The notes below the pieces were generated by a model. It had not been told where the DNA came from, searched no databases, and saw only the letters and a list, made by a program, of their open reading frames with translations. DNA of 64,000 nucleotides. It comes from Ostrinia nubilalis. Lineage: Eukaryota; Arthropoda; Insecta; Lepidoptera; Crambidae. Made by a program: the position numbers and the translations under genes. Of this stretch, positions 11,950-22,520 are shown piece after piece; position 1 is the stretch's first letter; every line of letters begins with the position of its first letter. The stretch spans positions 3,720,001-3,784,000 of the forward strand of contig NC_087118.1 of NCBI RefSeq assembly GCF_963855985.1. Direction: 5' to 3'.

Positions 11950-12902
11950 GATATCGTAGTAGTCTTAAAGTTTTGATTCCGTTGCAGTAGTGGCGAATTT
12001 CAAAATATGCGGTATGATTATAGGTAGGCACTTACCTCAGCGTTTTGAATTTTTGCGTTGATTTAGAATTTTTCACAGTTTAGAGGCAATTAGATTTAAG
12101 AAGTGTTTGATATGAATTTCAACTTTAATATCTCTACGCGTTCATGTGAAAAAGGGTAGGTAGTAAGTTTATAATTATTAAAAAAATATTTTATGTCATG
12201 TAAGCAAAAATAATATTTTAATATTTTATGTAACTTCAAATTCATCATTTTGGCAATTTTTCCTTTATCTGTACTATATAAAGTTGCTTCGTGCCGAATT
12301 TCAAGATTCTGAGTTCACGGGAAGTACCTTGTAGGTTTTGATTCCCTAGCGTGTGACGGAAATTCGTCTAAGGTGTCGGTATAAACTGCGTTAACTTAGA
12401 AATTTGATTTTTTCACTGCTTAAAGGGACAATAGACCTAGGTATTTGGTATAAATTTCAATTTCATACCTTTAGGCCCAGTTTTTTGATTCGTAGTTAAA
12501 ATAACCAATAGTCAAATTTGACAGATGTCAAATGACAAGTGGTTAAATATCAGAAAAAAATGTTTTTCGAACAATGGTTAGCTTGACTTTTAGTACATTT
12601 TTTAACTATTAGTTAACATTTTGTTAATATTTAACCATTAGTAACAAAATTTAACAATTTGTTATTTTAACTATGAATCAAAAAACTGGGCCTTATTCGT
12701 TCGTGAGAAATAAGGTAGTAAGTTTCATTTTATTAAAATATGTTTATTATATTATATAACTAAAAAAATGTGATTTTCGCAATTTTTCCTATCTTTGCAT
12801 TATCTGACAATGCTTCATGCCAAATTTCAAGATTCTGAGTTTACGGGAAGTATCCTGTAGGTTTTGATTCCTTTGCGAGTGTCGAAAATTTTTTGAAAAT
12901 AT
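11950..12902 (+). mobile_element. Partial copy of family F (GGGTTCCGTAC family)
   Basis: This segment matches the middle of the complete F elements at 16681-18322 and 20744-22388 (shared words such as TATGCGGTATGATTA, CTACGCGTTCATGTG and GATTCTGAGTTTACGGGAAG). It lacks both F termini. It carries its own MITE insertion at 12474-12692 and adjoins the truncated copia LTR. Confidence 0.75.
12474..12692. mobile_element. PIF/Harbinger-type MITE, TTA duplication
   Basis: The ends are GGCCCAGTTTTTTGATTC and its inverted copy, with one mismatch further in. TTA flanks both sides (12471-12473, 12693-12695). The complete F copies at 16681-18322 and 20744-22388 show the same site without the insert, so they act as empty sites. 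A 3-bp TWA duplication with GGCC-type ends fits PIF/Harbinger. There is no coding sequence. Confidence 0.8.
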
Positions 12903-12906
12903 CTAT

Positions 12907-13091
12907 TATAATTTGGGATTTTAAAGAAAACAACATGTGATCGGTTCTGCTAACAAGACCAGAAGGAAGTTTATTCTTCAAAATTGGATACATTGACAAA
13001 CTTACACTTCCGGTACAGATAATGAAAAATATAGCTTCCATAGACATTATAAGTGGTATGATGGCACTAGTATTTTGAGCACATAATAACA
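12907..13091 (-). repeat. Copia 3' LTR, truncated
   Basis: Just downstream of the last copia codon on the minus strand lies a purine run (GAGAGTGGGGG, 13092-13103). The sequence TGTTATTATGTGCTC follows, as expected for a polypurine tract and an LTR beginning with TG. The LTR is lost at about 12907, where F-family sequence starts. No second LTR is present to confirm its length. Confidence 0.5.
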
Positions 13092-13118
13092 CCCCCACTC
13101 TCAAAATCTCAATTTACA

Positions 13119-14270
13119 TTAATTACAACAGACATTAACAATACCTAAAATGTTCTTTCTATGTTTAATAAAATTCAAGCTTTTTGTAAACAGGTCTGCT
13201 GGCATGTCACTTGTAGGCGAATAACTAACTTTAACTATACCATTAGAAATTACTTCTCTACAATAGTGATAACGGATATCAATGTGTTTAGTCCTATTGT
13301 GAAAAATAGGATTTTCTGACAATTTTTTTGCACTTTGATTATCATTATATAATTCAATTGTATATGATCTTTCAGTAATCTCACTTTGCAAGTTTCTAAG
13401 ATATACAGATTCACGACAACCTTCTGCAAGTGCCATGTATTCGGCCTCTGTGCTAGACAGTGCCACTGTTCTCTGCTTCTTACAACTCCATGATAATATG
13501 ACAGAACCCGATAACATGAAACAGTAACCTGAGTAAGATTTTCTATCCTCTGAACAATTTCCCCAATCACTATCAACATAACCCATGATATCAACATTAC
13601 CATTTTTACAATATTTTAAACCAATATTTTTACTCCCCTTTAAATATTTTAATGTTCTTTTAGCATAGGACCAGTGCTCACCATTAGAACAATTATTAAA
13701 TTGACTTAAATATCCTACAGAATATGAAATATCAGGCCTTGTAAGAACAGCAAGATACATGAGGCTACCTATAAGTTGCTGATAAGGGTTATCACACTTC
13801 TGCCCTTCATTTTTAATAATATTTAATTTAGGCTCCATAGGAGTCTCAAAAGATTTACATTCGTTCATATTAAATTTATGCAACAACTCATTAATATAGT
13901 TTTCCTGACTCAATGTAATAACATTATTCACTTTATTTATGTTTACATTCATACCAAGACATTTTTTAATTTCTCCTAAATCTTTAATCTTAAATTTACT
14001 ACTTAAAGTTTGTTTTAACAGAGCCATTTCAGATTTATCATTTGAAAAAATAAAAAAATCATCAACATACAATGTTACTATTGTCCTAAGACCATTAACA
14101 ATTTTCGTATATAAACATGGCTCAATTTTTGATTTTCTATAACCACTACATAACATCACACTATCTAATTTTTTATGCCACGCCCTAGAGGATTGCTTGA
14201 GACCATATATAGCTTTGTGTAACTCAAGAACTTTATTTTCATTCACATTATCATTATAATACTCAAAACC
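13119..14270 (-). pseudogene. Copia reverse transcriptase and RNase H
   Basis: This is the C-terminal half of the copia polyprotein. From the Met at 14246, an AIYGLKQSSRAW motif comes first, then the catalytic YVDD box at residues 60-63, LTRPDISYSVG near 168-177, and a Ty1-type RNase H with the D-S-D motif at 225-227 and SSTEAEY at 264-270. RTKHIDIRYH near the end is characteristic of copia. The stretch is open to its natural stop at 13119. It is separated from the N-terminal RT by a 590-bp insertion at 14275-14864. Removing that insertion with one ATCT gives an in-frame junction. Confidence 0.85.
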
Positions 14271-14274
14271 ATCT

Positions 14275-14864
14275 CGATGGGTGCCTGGAATAAAGCCGCA
14301 ATAGCCATAGCAGCAGTTTTCCGATTAAGTGATTTTAGTAAACTGCCGGTCCCTATACACCTTTTGAAATTTTTTCAGAATTTTATCTTTGAAACTGCCT
14401 GATTTACGAAAAGCACTATGGATATTGAATCGTTATTCCCATTCATCATTTATAATTTGTTGACCGGAATAATCGTGCCATAAACAATGTTAAAACTTTT
14501 ATTTAAATCTTTTACAAGCAAACGTCTATTACTGTATCCTTCAGATCAGCACCCGAGGCTGCAATACACTATTGCTGTTTGATTAATTGCACACTTTTTA
14601 CCGGAATAAAACCACAATGGACTCTTACGGAACGGACTTTCAATGTATGAAGCGGCAATATGTATTTCTACCTTTTTTAAAGTATATTCTAAGCACTATA
14701 AGCTTATGCACATTAAATGTTACTCCAGAAAAAATAACTCATCGTTTGATATACAAACCGTTTTGATACGCCTCGTAGTTTAGAATTATTCAAAATTGAC
14801 ACTAAATCTCTTCTCCTGTAAAATTGTGTTTTGTCGATTGTGGCTTTATTCCCGGCACCCATCG
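14275..14864. mobile_element. 590-bp TIR element with ATCT duplication in copia RT
   Basis: The ends are CGATGGGTGCCTGGAATAAA and an inverted copy with one mismatch (GGAATAAAGCC continues the match). ATCT lies on both sides (14271-14274, 14865-14868). Excising the element and one ATCT leaves the copia RT frame continuous, which sets the boundaries to the base. The interior has no coding sequence. A 4-bp duplication occurs in several unrelated superfamilies, so I do not assign it. Confidence 0.85.
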
Positions 14865-14868
14865 ATCT

Positions 14869-15106
14869 GGTTTCTGCATAAATATGGTCTCCTCCAATTC
14901 TCCATTTAGGAAGGCCGTCTTAACATCTAAATGAGATGTTTCTAAATCTAGTTGTACTGCTAAAGCAAACAATAATCTTAGTGTAGAGTGACGGACTACT
15001 GGTACACTGCAGTAAACAGCAGTATTAGTTGCCTCTGCCCAGAATTCTTTTTTTAAAATAGCATCGAACAATAAACATCGAGCCTTTTCAATAATACTAC
15101 CGCACA
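14869..15106 (-). pseudogene. Copia RT N-terminal part, internally deleted
   Basis: This segment joins an integrase-tail piece (EKARCLLFDA, FWAEATNTAVY) directly to the RT start (LDVKTAFLNGELEETIFMQ). The region normally between them is missing, so about 100 or more residues have been deleted in frame. The LDVKTAFLNG block holds the first RT catalytic aspartate. The 5' side meets a remnant of a CAGGGTGT-ended element (about 15107-15237). Confidence 0.7.
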
Positions 15107-15237
15107 TATACATACAACTGTATGATTAGCGATAATTAAAATGAAGATATCAATTTTCTGACTTTACCATACCATTTATATGCCCATGTTAACATGGGCT
15201 AGTGTCGGCTCATATACCCATTTACCTAACACCCTGT
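15107..15237. mobile_element. Remnant of a CAGGGTGTTAGG-ended element in copia integrase
   Basis: On the minus strand the integrase frame stops at a TACAGGGTGTTAGGTAAATG terminus next to TA. About 130 bp follow, including a small palindrome (GCCCATGTTAACATGGGC). Only one terminus is visible, so the insert has lost its other end together with part of the copia integrase. Confidence 0.55.
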
Positions 15238-16021
15238 ATGTATTAGTTTTCTGGTGAATAATTCCCTTTTGCTTTAGATAATTTTCAAATTCATGACTGC
15301 AATATTCACGACCATTATCACTGCGCAATATCTTTATCTTTTTATTTTGTGTATTCTCCACTTTGGACACATAATCTCTAAAGCATTGAAAAGATTCACT
15401 CTTGTTTTTCATAAAATAGATGTGAGTCATGCGACTATAATCATCAACAAAGATTATAAAATACCTTGATCCTCCAAGAGAGCAGCTCTCCATAGGTCCG
15501 CACACATCACTATGAATTACCTCCAGCAACTGACTGCTTCTATTTCCATTACTCGGGAAGGGCAGGCGAGTTTGTTTTCCTTCACAGCAAGTAACGCAGG
15601 AATTTTTACTTGTCACTGCCTTATCATCCATAATAAAACCTTCCACAGCATCCTTCATTTTATTCAGGTAGGAGCTATTGACATGCCCCAACCTCCGGTG
15701 CCAAGTTTCACTGGAAACCACAGCCACTGCTGACAGATGCACTGGCGAATTGAGTCTGTAAACACCATTGACCAGGATCGCTGTAGCCACCAAAACTCCC
15801 TTTCGATTATAAATATCACAACCGCCTGCTCTGAAGTCCACTTTGTTTCCCTTCTTTATAAGTTGGCTCACAGATAGAAGATTAGTTGTGAGACTCGGTA
15901 CACACATAACCTCTTCCACTGTCACATCGAAATTGCATTCATCAGTACAAGTAGTAATGTTTACTTCACCGCAACATTTTACTGGAACTTTACTCTCGTT
16001 GGCAACCACAATTTCCTTCAT
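15238..16021 (-). pseudogene. Copia integrase (with end of protease)
   Basis: Counted from the Met at 16021, the segment ends the protease region (NLLSVSQL near 47-54). It continues with the GAG-pre-integrase zinc finger (H108, H113, C142, C145) and the integrase core, with D172 in HSDVCGP and a second aspartate in RSDNGREY. The glutamate of the DDE triad would lie downstream, but the frame is broken at 15237 by a CAGGGTGT-type insertion. A single in-frame stop at 16049-16051 separates it from the zinc-knuckle segment; both are in one frame, so that stop looks like a point mutation. Confidence 0.8.
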
Positions 16022-16048
16022 ACTATGTTCGTAAGATGGGTTTACGAT

Positions 16049-16407
16049 CTAATGTTCATTCGTCGTCAGATGTACGCTGGCGCCGGAATCGACATACCAA
16101 TCAGATTTACTATAAAACCCGCTCAGAAACACAGCACTGAATGCGTTCGTCTGTTTTCGATCCATTTCTTTGGTATTCACTGAATTCGTACACTGATTAC
16201 GATAATGTCCCATTTGTTTACATCGGAAACATTTTATGTTCGACTTTGACAACTGGTCGCCATCTTTACCGCGATTTTTGTCTTTGGTTTTGTCTCCCTT
16301 GTCATTTGATTTGACATTTCTCTTATGTTGGTACCATTGACTTTTGTTACTATGGAATGAACCAAATGCAGCACTTTCAACACGAACTTCAGACTCCATG
16401 TCTAATA
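16049..16407 (-). pseudogene. Copia gag C-terminus (zinc knuckle) and protease start
   Basis: From the Met at 16399, a basic lysine-rich segment leads into a CX2CX4HX4C zinc knuckle (C57, C60, H65, C70) that binds retroelement RNA. The aspartic protease active site DSGAS follows at 104-108. The frame reaches an in-frame stop at 16049-16051 and then continues as integrase. The 5' edge at 16408-16411 is the ATTT duplication of element L. Removing L joins this segment in frame to the gag piece beyond 19317. Confidence 0.8.
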
Positions 16408-16680
16408 ATTTATAGTCTTTTTCACGTAAGATGATCCGTATGACACTTCAAGGTTATACATATTACGCATACTACATATGCAGAATATTTTTGAAAAAAT
16501 ATTTGTATTTTATTAGCAATATAATAAAAAAATAATTAACTACTTGTCTTGAAATATATAGTAAAATCTGAGTCTATTGATTATATTTTAATTAAATACG
16601 ATGTAAAAATATTTTTTATTTAATGTACGCAATGTGTGAAACGGAATAGATTTAGTGCTGGCAATGATATTATATAAAAA

Positions 16681-18322
16681 AACCGGCCAAGTGCGAGTCG
16701 GACTCGCGCACCGAGGGTTCCGTACAAACCTGCAAGGTTTACAAAGTTCTTTCATTACGATAATCGAGTCATAACTATGGTATTTTTATTGCAAAATGAA
16801 ATTCATAACATTACAATGGGGAAAGTAACTACTTAAAAGGAGAATGCCCAAAAGTGGTATCGCTCGAAATCTAATTGTACATTGAGGGTACCACACCGTA
16901 AATTCCTTTCTTCATTTGTAATGATTTGCGAAAGTAGTAAGAAATTGTAAAACCTCCGGAATAAAATCAGATTTTAATAAAAAGTATTGTAACAATGAGC
17001 TGCAATCAGCAATGAACACCTATCACCGAGCAACGACACTACGTAGTTCGCACGGTTGTCAATAGATGGCGCTGTTCGTAGTTAGCTCGCGGTATCATTT
17101 GATTTTTTCCTGTCCTTAAGTAGTCAGGACTAACCACAAATCCCTTTCCCCTTGCAAAATGGTATAAATAACATTGGTATGCACGCAAGATTATTTTGTG
17201 TTTATATCTGATCCTTATCAAATAACGCTAGCTTTGGCGTAGCTAGGGGTTTTTTTTTAGGCAGGGTAACTATCTACAAATATAAAACAAGTATTCTAAG
17301 GTAAAACCTGTAGCTATGCCAATGGACACCATTCATTTCACTTAAACCAAAATTACGTCAAGTCCGGAGTTTTATAAAAAAAATATATGCGGTATGATTA
17401 TTTTTTATTTATTAATTTTTCCTATATTTGCATTATAGGTAGGTACCTACCTCAGCGTTTTGAATTTTTGCGTTGATTTAGAATTTCTCACAGTTTAGAG
17501 GCAATTAGATTTAAGAAGTGTTTGATATGAATTTCAACTTTAATATCTCTACGCGTTCATGTGAAAAAGGGTAGGTAGTAAGTTTATAATTATTAAAAAA
17601 ATATTTTATGTCATGTAAGCAAAAATAATATTTTAAATTTTATATAACTTCAAATTTATCATTTTCGCAATTTTTCCTTTATCTGTACTATATAACGTTG
17701 CTTCGTGCCGAATTTCAAGATTCTGAGTTCACAGGAAGTACCTTGTAGGTTTTGATTCCCTAGCGTGTGACGGAAATTCGTCTAAGGTGTCGGTATAAAC
17801 TGCTGTATCTTTTGATCGCGTTAACTTAGAAGTTTGATTTTTTTACTTCTTAAAGGGACAATAGATCTAGGTATTTGGTATAAATTTCAATTTGATACCT
17901 TTATTCGTTCGTGAGAAATAACGTAGTAAGTTTCATTTTATTAAAATATTTTTATTATATTATATAACTAAAAAAATGTAATTTTCGCAATTTTTCCTAT
18001 ATTTGCATTATATGACAATGCTTTATGCCAAATTTCAAGATTCTGAGTTTACGGGAAGTATCCTGTAGGTTTTGATTCCTTTGCGAGTGTCGAAAATTTG
18101 TTGAAAATATCGACATAATCGGCTGTATCTTTTGATTGGCTTGGCTTAGAAGTTTGATATTTTCACAGCTTAAAGGGACAATAGACCTGAGTATTTCATG
18201 TGAATTTCAGCTTGATACGTTCACGCGTTCTTGAGATAAAGGGTCTTGACAGACGGACGGACGGACAACAAAGTGATCCTATAAGGGTTCCGTTTTTTCC
18301 TTTTGAGGTACGGAACCCTAAA
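16681..18322 (+). mobile_element. Family F element, copy 1 (complete)
   Basis: It begins CCGGCCAAGTGCGAGTCGGA, with GAGGGTTCCGTAC soon after, and ends GAGGTACGGAACCC, so GGGTTCCGTAC is inverted near the two ends. Both sides are A-rich. The interior has repeated phrases (TTTCAAGATTCTGAGTT, GTAGGTTTTGATTCC, TAAAGGGACAATAGA), suggesting internal duplication. There is no ORF of recognisable type. Copy 2 at 20744-22388 has the same length with only scattered differences. Another copy is interrupted at 44954-47058, and fragments lie at 11950-12902 and 20211-20697. Confidence 0.8.
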
Positions 18323-18478
18323 AACAAAAGCAGATATGTTATAAGCGCTCGCGCTGTGAATACTCAAATACGTCCCAATTGGGACGTCTTGTGTTTAGTC
18401 TTCGTGTGGCCTGCGTCGTGCGCAATCGCGTGCGTACCACACCGTAAGTTCCTGTGTTCTTACCAAAATAAATAAAAA

Positions 18479-18559
18479 ATGCCATCGTGTGTGTTTCGAC
18501 AGTGTACCAATTATGACTCTAAAGTAAACAAAATACAAGGGATCTCTTACCACATGTGA
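18479..18559 (+). pseudogene. THAP-domain N-terminal fragment (26 aa)
   Basis: A 27-codon frame starts with MPSC, has a second cysteine pair position (QCTN) at residues 9-12, and ends in an ISYHM segment before a TGA. M-P-x-C-x(4-5)-C at the extreme N-terminus followed by an I-S-x-H step is the opening of the C2CH THAP zinc finger. The expected downstream cysteine and AVPTF-type motif are absent, so it is truncated or the rest was in another exon. It lies inside TIR element L and may be the remnant of that element's transposase. It is short, so similarity to THAP is suggestive only. Confidence 0.45.
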
Positions 18560-19370
18560 TTATGCAAAATTATTTAGTATTTATATTTTAAATTATTTAT
18601 GCAAACAATCAAGACGCCATGCGCCATGTTCAAGTTAAGAAAGAGAAAGCGATCTTGTTTTGACGTTAGAGCGATAAGGATGCGTGCGCTGCGGACATAG
18701 ATTAGTTAGTGCAGAATCGTTAAAACTATAGCTATCTCTTTCATTTGCGTGCTATTTCGTATCTTTTGTTTCAGTTATCAGTTACATTTTGTCAATGTGT
18801 GCAATTTGGAATAGCTCGGCACGGATTCAAATCGTAATTTCTATGAACGTAACATATCTATAGTTCTATAATATCATTGAGTGCTGGGGTATTTCTTGTA
18901 TAATAAAATCGATTATTTCCGCGGTTCATTAATCGATTGCAGTGAATACTTAGTTATTAAAACATCACAAAAATCAACTATATTTTTCGATTATTGACTT
19001 TAATAAACGCATTGAAAATAAATTAATAGTTTTTAATTTAAAGAAACAGAACCAGTACTTTTTAGGAATTCTTTTTTTTGAACACGAACCATGAAATTTG
19101 AATATTATCAATAAAAATTGTTACAATAATATTTGTAATAAAAAAAAACATGTTTTTTGTTAAATAACACCTATACAAAATATTTCTCTAAAAGTAGGTT
19201 TTACTAACTCTTCGAAAAAAATCGATAGATAAATCGCTATGGTTTAGTTATGTGACATCTCTAAATCTTTCAAACTCGAAACGTCATACGGATCATCTTA
19301 GGTGAAAAAGACTATAGATTTGATTGAATCCGTCGTGATACTGATGCCAGAGTGTTCAATCGCCATAATC

Positions 19371-19913
19371 ATTGGCGAAAATGGCAATGCCAGATTTTGT
19401 ATGGAAAGTGGCGTCTTTTTTTTTTCGCGCGGCCATCGATCAAACTTTGTTTTTTGATTACAAAATAGTGTAATAAACCAAACTTACTATGGCATGTATA
19501 CCTCTAAGCTCAGTCTGAACTGAGTTACGAGCATTAGAAGTTTGATGATTTTCATACTAGATTTGCTTTTTGTGCGCAAGTTTTGTAAGAAATTGCAACA
19601 AAATATTGCGATATTTTTTTATTGAGCTGATTCTGCTCCATACTGATGTCTGGAGCATTTAATGGATGGTATTGTTTGTTTACACATACAATCTCACTAG
19701 TTTGATGCAATTTCTTACAAAACTTTGCGCGCAAAAAGCAAATTAGTATGAAAATCATCAAACTTCTAATGCTCGTAACTCAGTTCAGACTGAGTTTAGA
19801 GGTATACATGTCATAGTAAGTTTGATTTATTACACTATTTTGTAATCAAAAAACAAAGTTTGGTCGATGGCCGCGCGAAAAAAAAAAGACGCCAATTTCC
19901 GGCATTGTCTTTT
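19371..19913. mobile_element. Foldback MITE inserted in copia gag
   Basis: The long inverted arms include TGGCGTCTTTTTTTTTTCGC and CGCGGCCATCGA on the left and their complements on the right (about 19412-19600 against 19705-19894). Outer boundaries are approximate. The copia gag frame is lost at about 19913 on one side and resumes at about 19370 on the other. There is no coding capacity. Confidence 0.65.
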
Positions 19914-20197
19914 ATCGGGTAATCCAGCCAGTAACAAAGAGCCAATCCACTCGTCGTTAATGTTGAAGCCAGTCCCAGCCAATTTCTGACCCGTCTCCAC
20001 TAATTGAGTTACATATGAATTCATGGAATCACGGTCATCCAGTCTTATTGAAATCAGATTTCTCAATAGGCTTATCCTTCTCGTGAATCCAGAATCATCA
20101 TACAGCGACTTCAATTTTTCCCATAGTTCCTTCGTAGATTTTACTTCTCTGATATGAACATAAATGGAGGGATCTATCGTTAAGATCAATTTGGCTC
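19914..20197 (-). pseudogene. Copia gag (UBN2-type) fragment
   Basis: The minus-strand frame reads LILTIDPSIYVHI, then a KELWEKLKSLYDD segment, RISLLRNLISI and SLLLAGLPDK, the usual order of the gag domain of copia elements. Such Gag proteins assemble the retroelement's cytoplasmic particle. The C-terminal side is cut by the foldback element at 19913, with the continuation readable at about 19318-19370. The N-terminal side ends at about 20197 against inverted F-family sequence, so the start of gag and the 5' LTR are absent. Confidence 0.75.
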
Positions 20198-20210
20198 TGG
20201 TTTTAGCGTG

Positions 20211-20697
20211 AAAACGGAACCCTTATAGGATCACTTTGTTGTCCGTCTGTCTGTCTGTCAAGACCCTTTATCTCAAGAACGCGTGCACGTATCAAGCTGA
20301 AATTCACATGAAATACTCAGGTTTATTGTCCCTTTAAGCTGTGAAAATATCAAACTTCTAAGCCAAGCCAATAAAAAGATACAGCTGATAATGTCGATAT
20401 TTTCAACAAATTTTCGACACTCGCAAAGGAATCAAAACCTACAGGATACTTCCCGTAAACTCAGAATCTTGAAATTAGGCATGAAGCATTGTCATATAAT
20501 GCAAATATAGGAAAAATTGCGAAAATCACATTTGATATTTTTACAGCTTAAAGGGACAATAGACCTGAGTATTTTATGTGAATTTCAGCTTGATACGTCC
20601 ACGCGTTCTTGAGATAAAGGGTCTTGACAGACAGAGAGACGGACAACAAAGTGATCCTATAAGGGTTCCGTTTTTTCCTTTTGAGGTACGGAACCCT
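20211..20697. repeat. Two family F ends head to head
   Basis: An inverted F end (20211-20533, starting ACGGAACCCTTATAGG) is followed directly by a forward F end (20534-20697, finishing GAGGTACGGAACCC). The join is at CAAATTTT/GATATTTTTACAGC-like sequence in the middle of F. Together they make a partial palindrome immediately upstream of F copy 2. Confidence 0.7.
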
Positions 20698-20743
20698 AAA
20701 AATTATACAGTTAGTAAAATATGATGATAGCATGCAAAAACAA

Positions 20744-22388
20744 AAAAACCGGCCAAGTGCGAGTCGGACTCGCGCACCGAGGGTTCCGTACAAACCTGCA
20801 AGGTTTACAAAGTTCGTTCATTACGACAATCGAGTCATAACTATGGTATTTTTATTGCAAAATGAAATTCATAACATTACAATGGGGAAAGTAACTACTT
20901 AAAAGGAGAATGCCCAAAAGTGGTATCGCTCGAAATCTAATTGTACATTGAGGGTACCACACCGTAAATTCCTTTCTCCATTTGTAATGATTTGCGAAAG
21001 TAGTAAGAAATTGTAAAACCTCCGGAATAAAATCAGATTTTAATAAAAAGTATTGTAACAATGAGCTGCAATCAGCAATGAACACCTATCACCGAGCAAC
21101 GACACTACGTAGTTCGCACGGTTGTCAATAGATGGCGCTGTTCGTAGTTAGCTCGCGGTATCATTTGATTTTTTCCTGTCCTTAAGTAGTCAGGGCTAAC
21201 CACAAATCTCTTTCCCCTTGCAAAATGGTATAAATAACATTGGTATGCACGCAAGATTATTTTGTGTTTATATCTGATCCTTATCAAATAACGCTAGCTT
21301 TGGCGTAACTAGGGTTTTTTTTTAGGCAGGGTAATTATCTACAAATATAAAACAAGTATTCTAAGGTAAAACCTGTAGCTATGCCAATGGACACCATTCA
21401 TTTCACTTAAACCAAAATTACGTCAAGTCCGGAGTTTTATAAAAAAAATATATGCGGTATGATTATTTTTTATTTATTAATTTTTCCTATATTTGCATTA
21501 TAGGTAGGTACCTACCTCAGCGTTTTGAATTTTTGCGTTGATTTAGAATTTCTCACAGTTTAGAGGCAATTAGATTTAAGAAGTGTTTGATATGAATTTC
21601 AACTTTAATATCTCTACGCGTTCATGTGAAAAAGGGTAGGTAGTAAGTTTATAATTATTAAAAAAATATTTTATGTCATGTAAGCAAAAATAATATTTTA
21701 AATTTTATATAACTTCAAATTTATCATTTTCGCAATTTTTCCTTTATCTGTACTATATAACGTTGCTTCGTGCCGAATTTCAAGATTCTGAGTTCACAGG
21801 AAGTACCTTGTAGGTTTTGATTCCCTAGCGTGTGACGGAAATTCGTCTAAGGTGTCGGTATAAACTGCTGTATCTTTTGATCGCGTTAACTTAGAAGTTT
21901 GATTTTTTTACTTCTTAAAGGGACAATAGATCTAGGTATTTGGTATAAATTTCAATTTGATACCTTTATTCGTTCGTGAGAAATAACGTAGTAAGTTTCA
22001 TTTTATTAAAATATTTTTATTATATTATATAACTAAAAAAATGTAATTTTCGCAATTTTTCCTATATTTGCATTATATGACAATGCTTTATGCCAAATTT
22101 CAAGATTCTGAGTTTACGGGAAGTATCCTGTAGGTTTTGATTCCTTTGCGAGTGTCGAAAATTTGTTGAAAATATCGACATAATCGGCTGTATCTTTTGA
22201 TTGGCTTGGCTTAGAAGTTTGATATTTTCACAGCTTAAAGGGACAATAGACCTGAGTATTTCATGTGAATTTCAGCTTGATACGTTCACGCGTTCTTGAG
22301 ATAAAGGGTCTTGACAGACGGACGGACGGACAACAAAGTGATCCTATAAGGGTTCCGTTTTTTCCTTTTGAGGTACGGAACCCTAAAA
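20744..22388 (+). mobile_element. Family F element, copy 2 (complete)
   Basis: It has the same termini and order as copy 1 (16681-18322), with only occasional base differences by eye (for example CAGGGCTAACC here against CAGGACTAACC there). It adjoins the remnant of Gypsy-1 on its right. It has no recognisable coding region. The two copies start 4.06 kb apart in the same orientation. Confidence 0.8.
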
Positions 22389-22520
22389 AGCCAATAGAAA
22401 ATATAGATATACCGAGTTTCTTAGTCATTTGTCCTTGTTTGGTCGTAGGCTATCCAGTGAGGCTTCAGAGTCAATTCGATGAGACACAGTGCCTTCACTC
22501 CTGCGTAGGAAGACTTTACC

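Larger units (their letters stand above)
16412..19317 (+). mobile_element. TIR element L with ATTT duplication, carrying a THAP-like start
   Basis: The inverted ends read ATAGTCTTTTTCACGTAAGA at 16412 and, inverted at 19317, CTATAGTCTTTTTCACCTAA, matching for about 38 bp. ATTT lies on both sides (16408-16411, 19318-19321). Excision of L with one ATTT makes the copia gag frame continuous. Inside are a complete F element (16681-18322) and a short THAP-like ORF (18479-18559). Without F the element is about 1.26 kb. THAP domains are the DNA-binding part of P-element-like transposases, but a 4-bp duplication is not the 8 bp expected for P elements, so the superfamily is open. Confidence 0.7.
12907..20197 (-). 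mobile_element. Ty1/copia retrotransposon, heavily interrupted
   Basis: On the minus strand the order is gag (19914-20197, with a piece at about 19318-19370), gag zinc knuckle and protease (16049-16407), integrase (15238-16021), start of RT (14869-15106), RT-RNase H (13119-14270), polypurine tract and a truncated 3' LTR (12907-13091). This is the Ty1/copia order, with integrase before RT. Insertions at 14275-14864, about 15107-15237, 16412-19317 and 19371-19913 separate the parts. The 5' LTR is missing, and the 5' side ends at about 20197 against F-family DNA. Confidence 0.85.
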
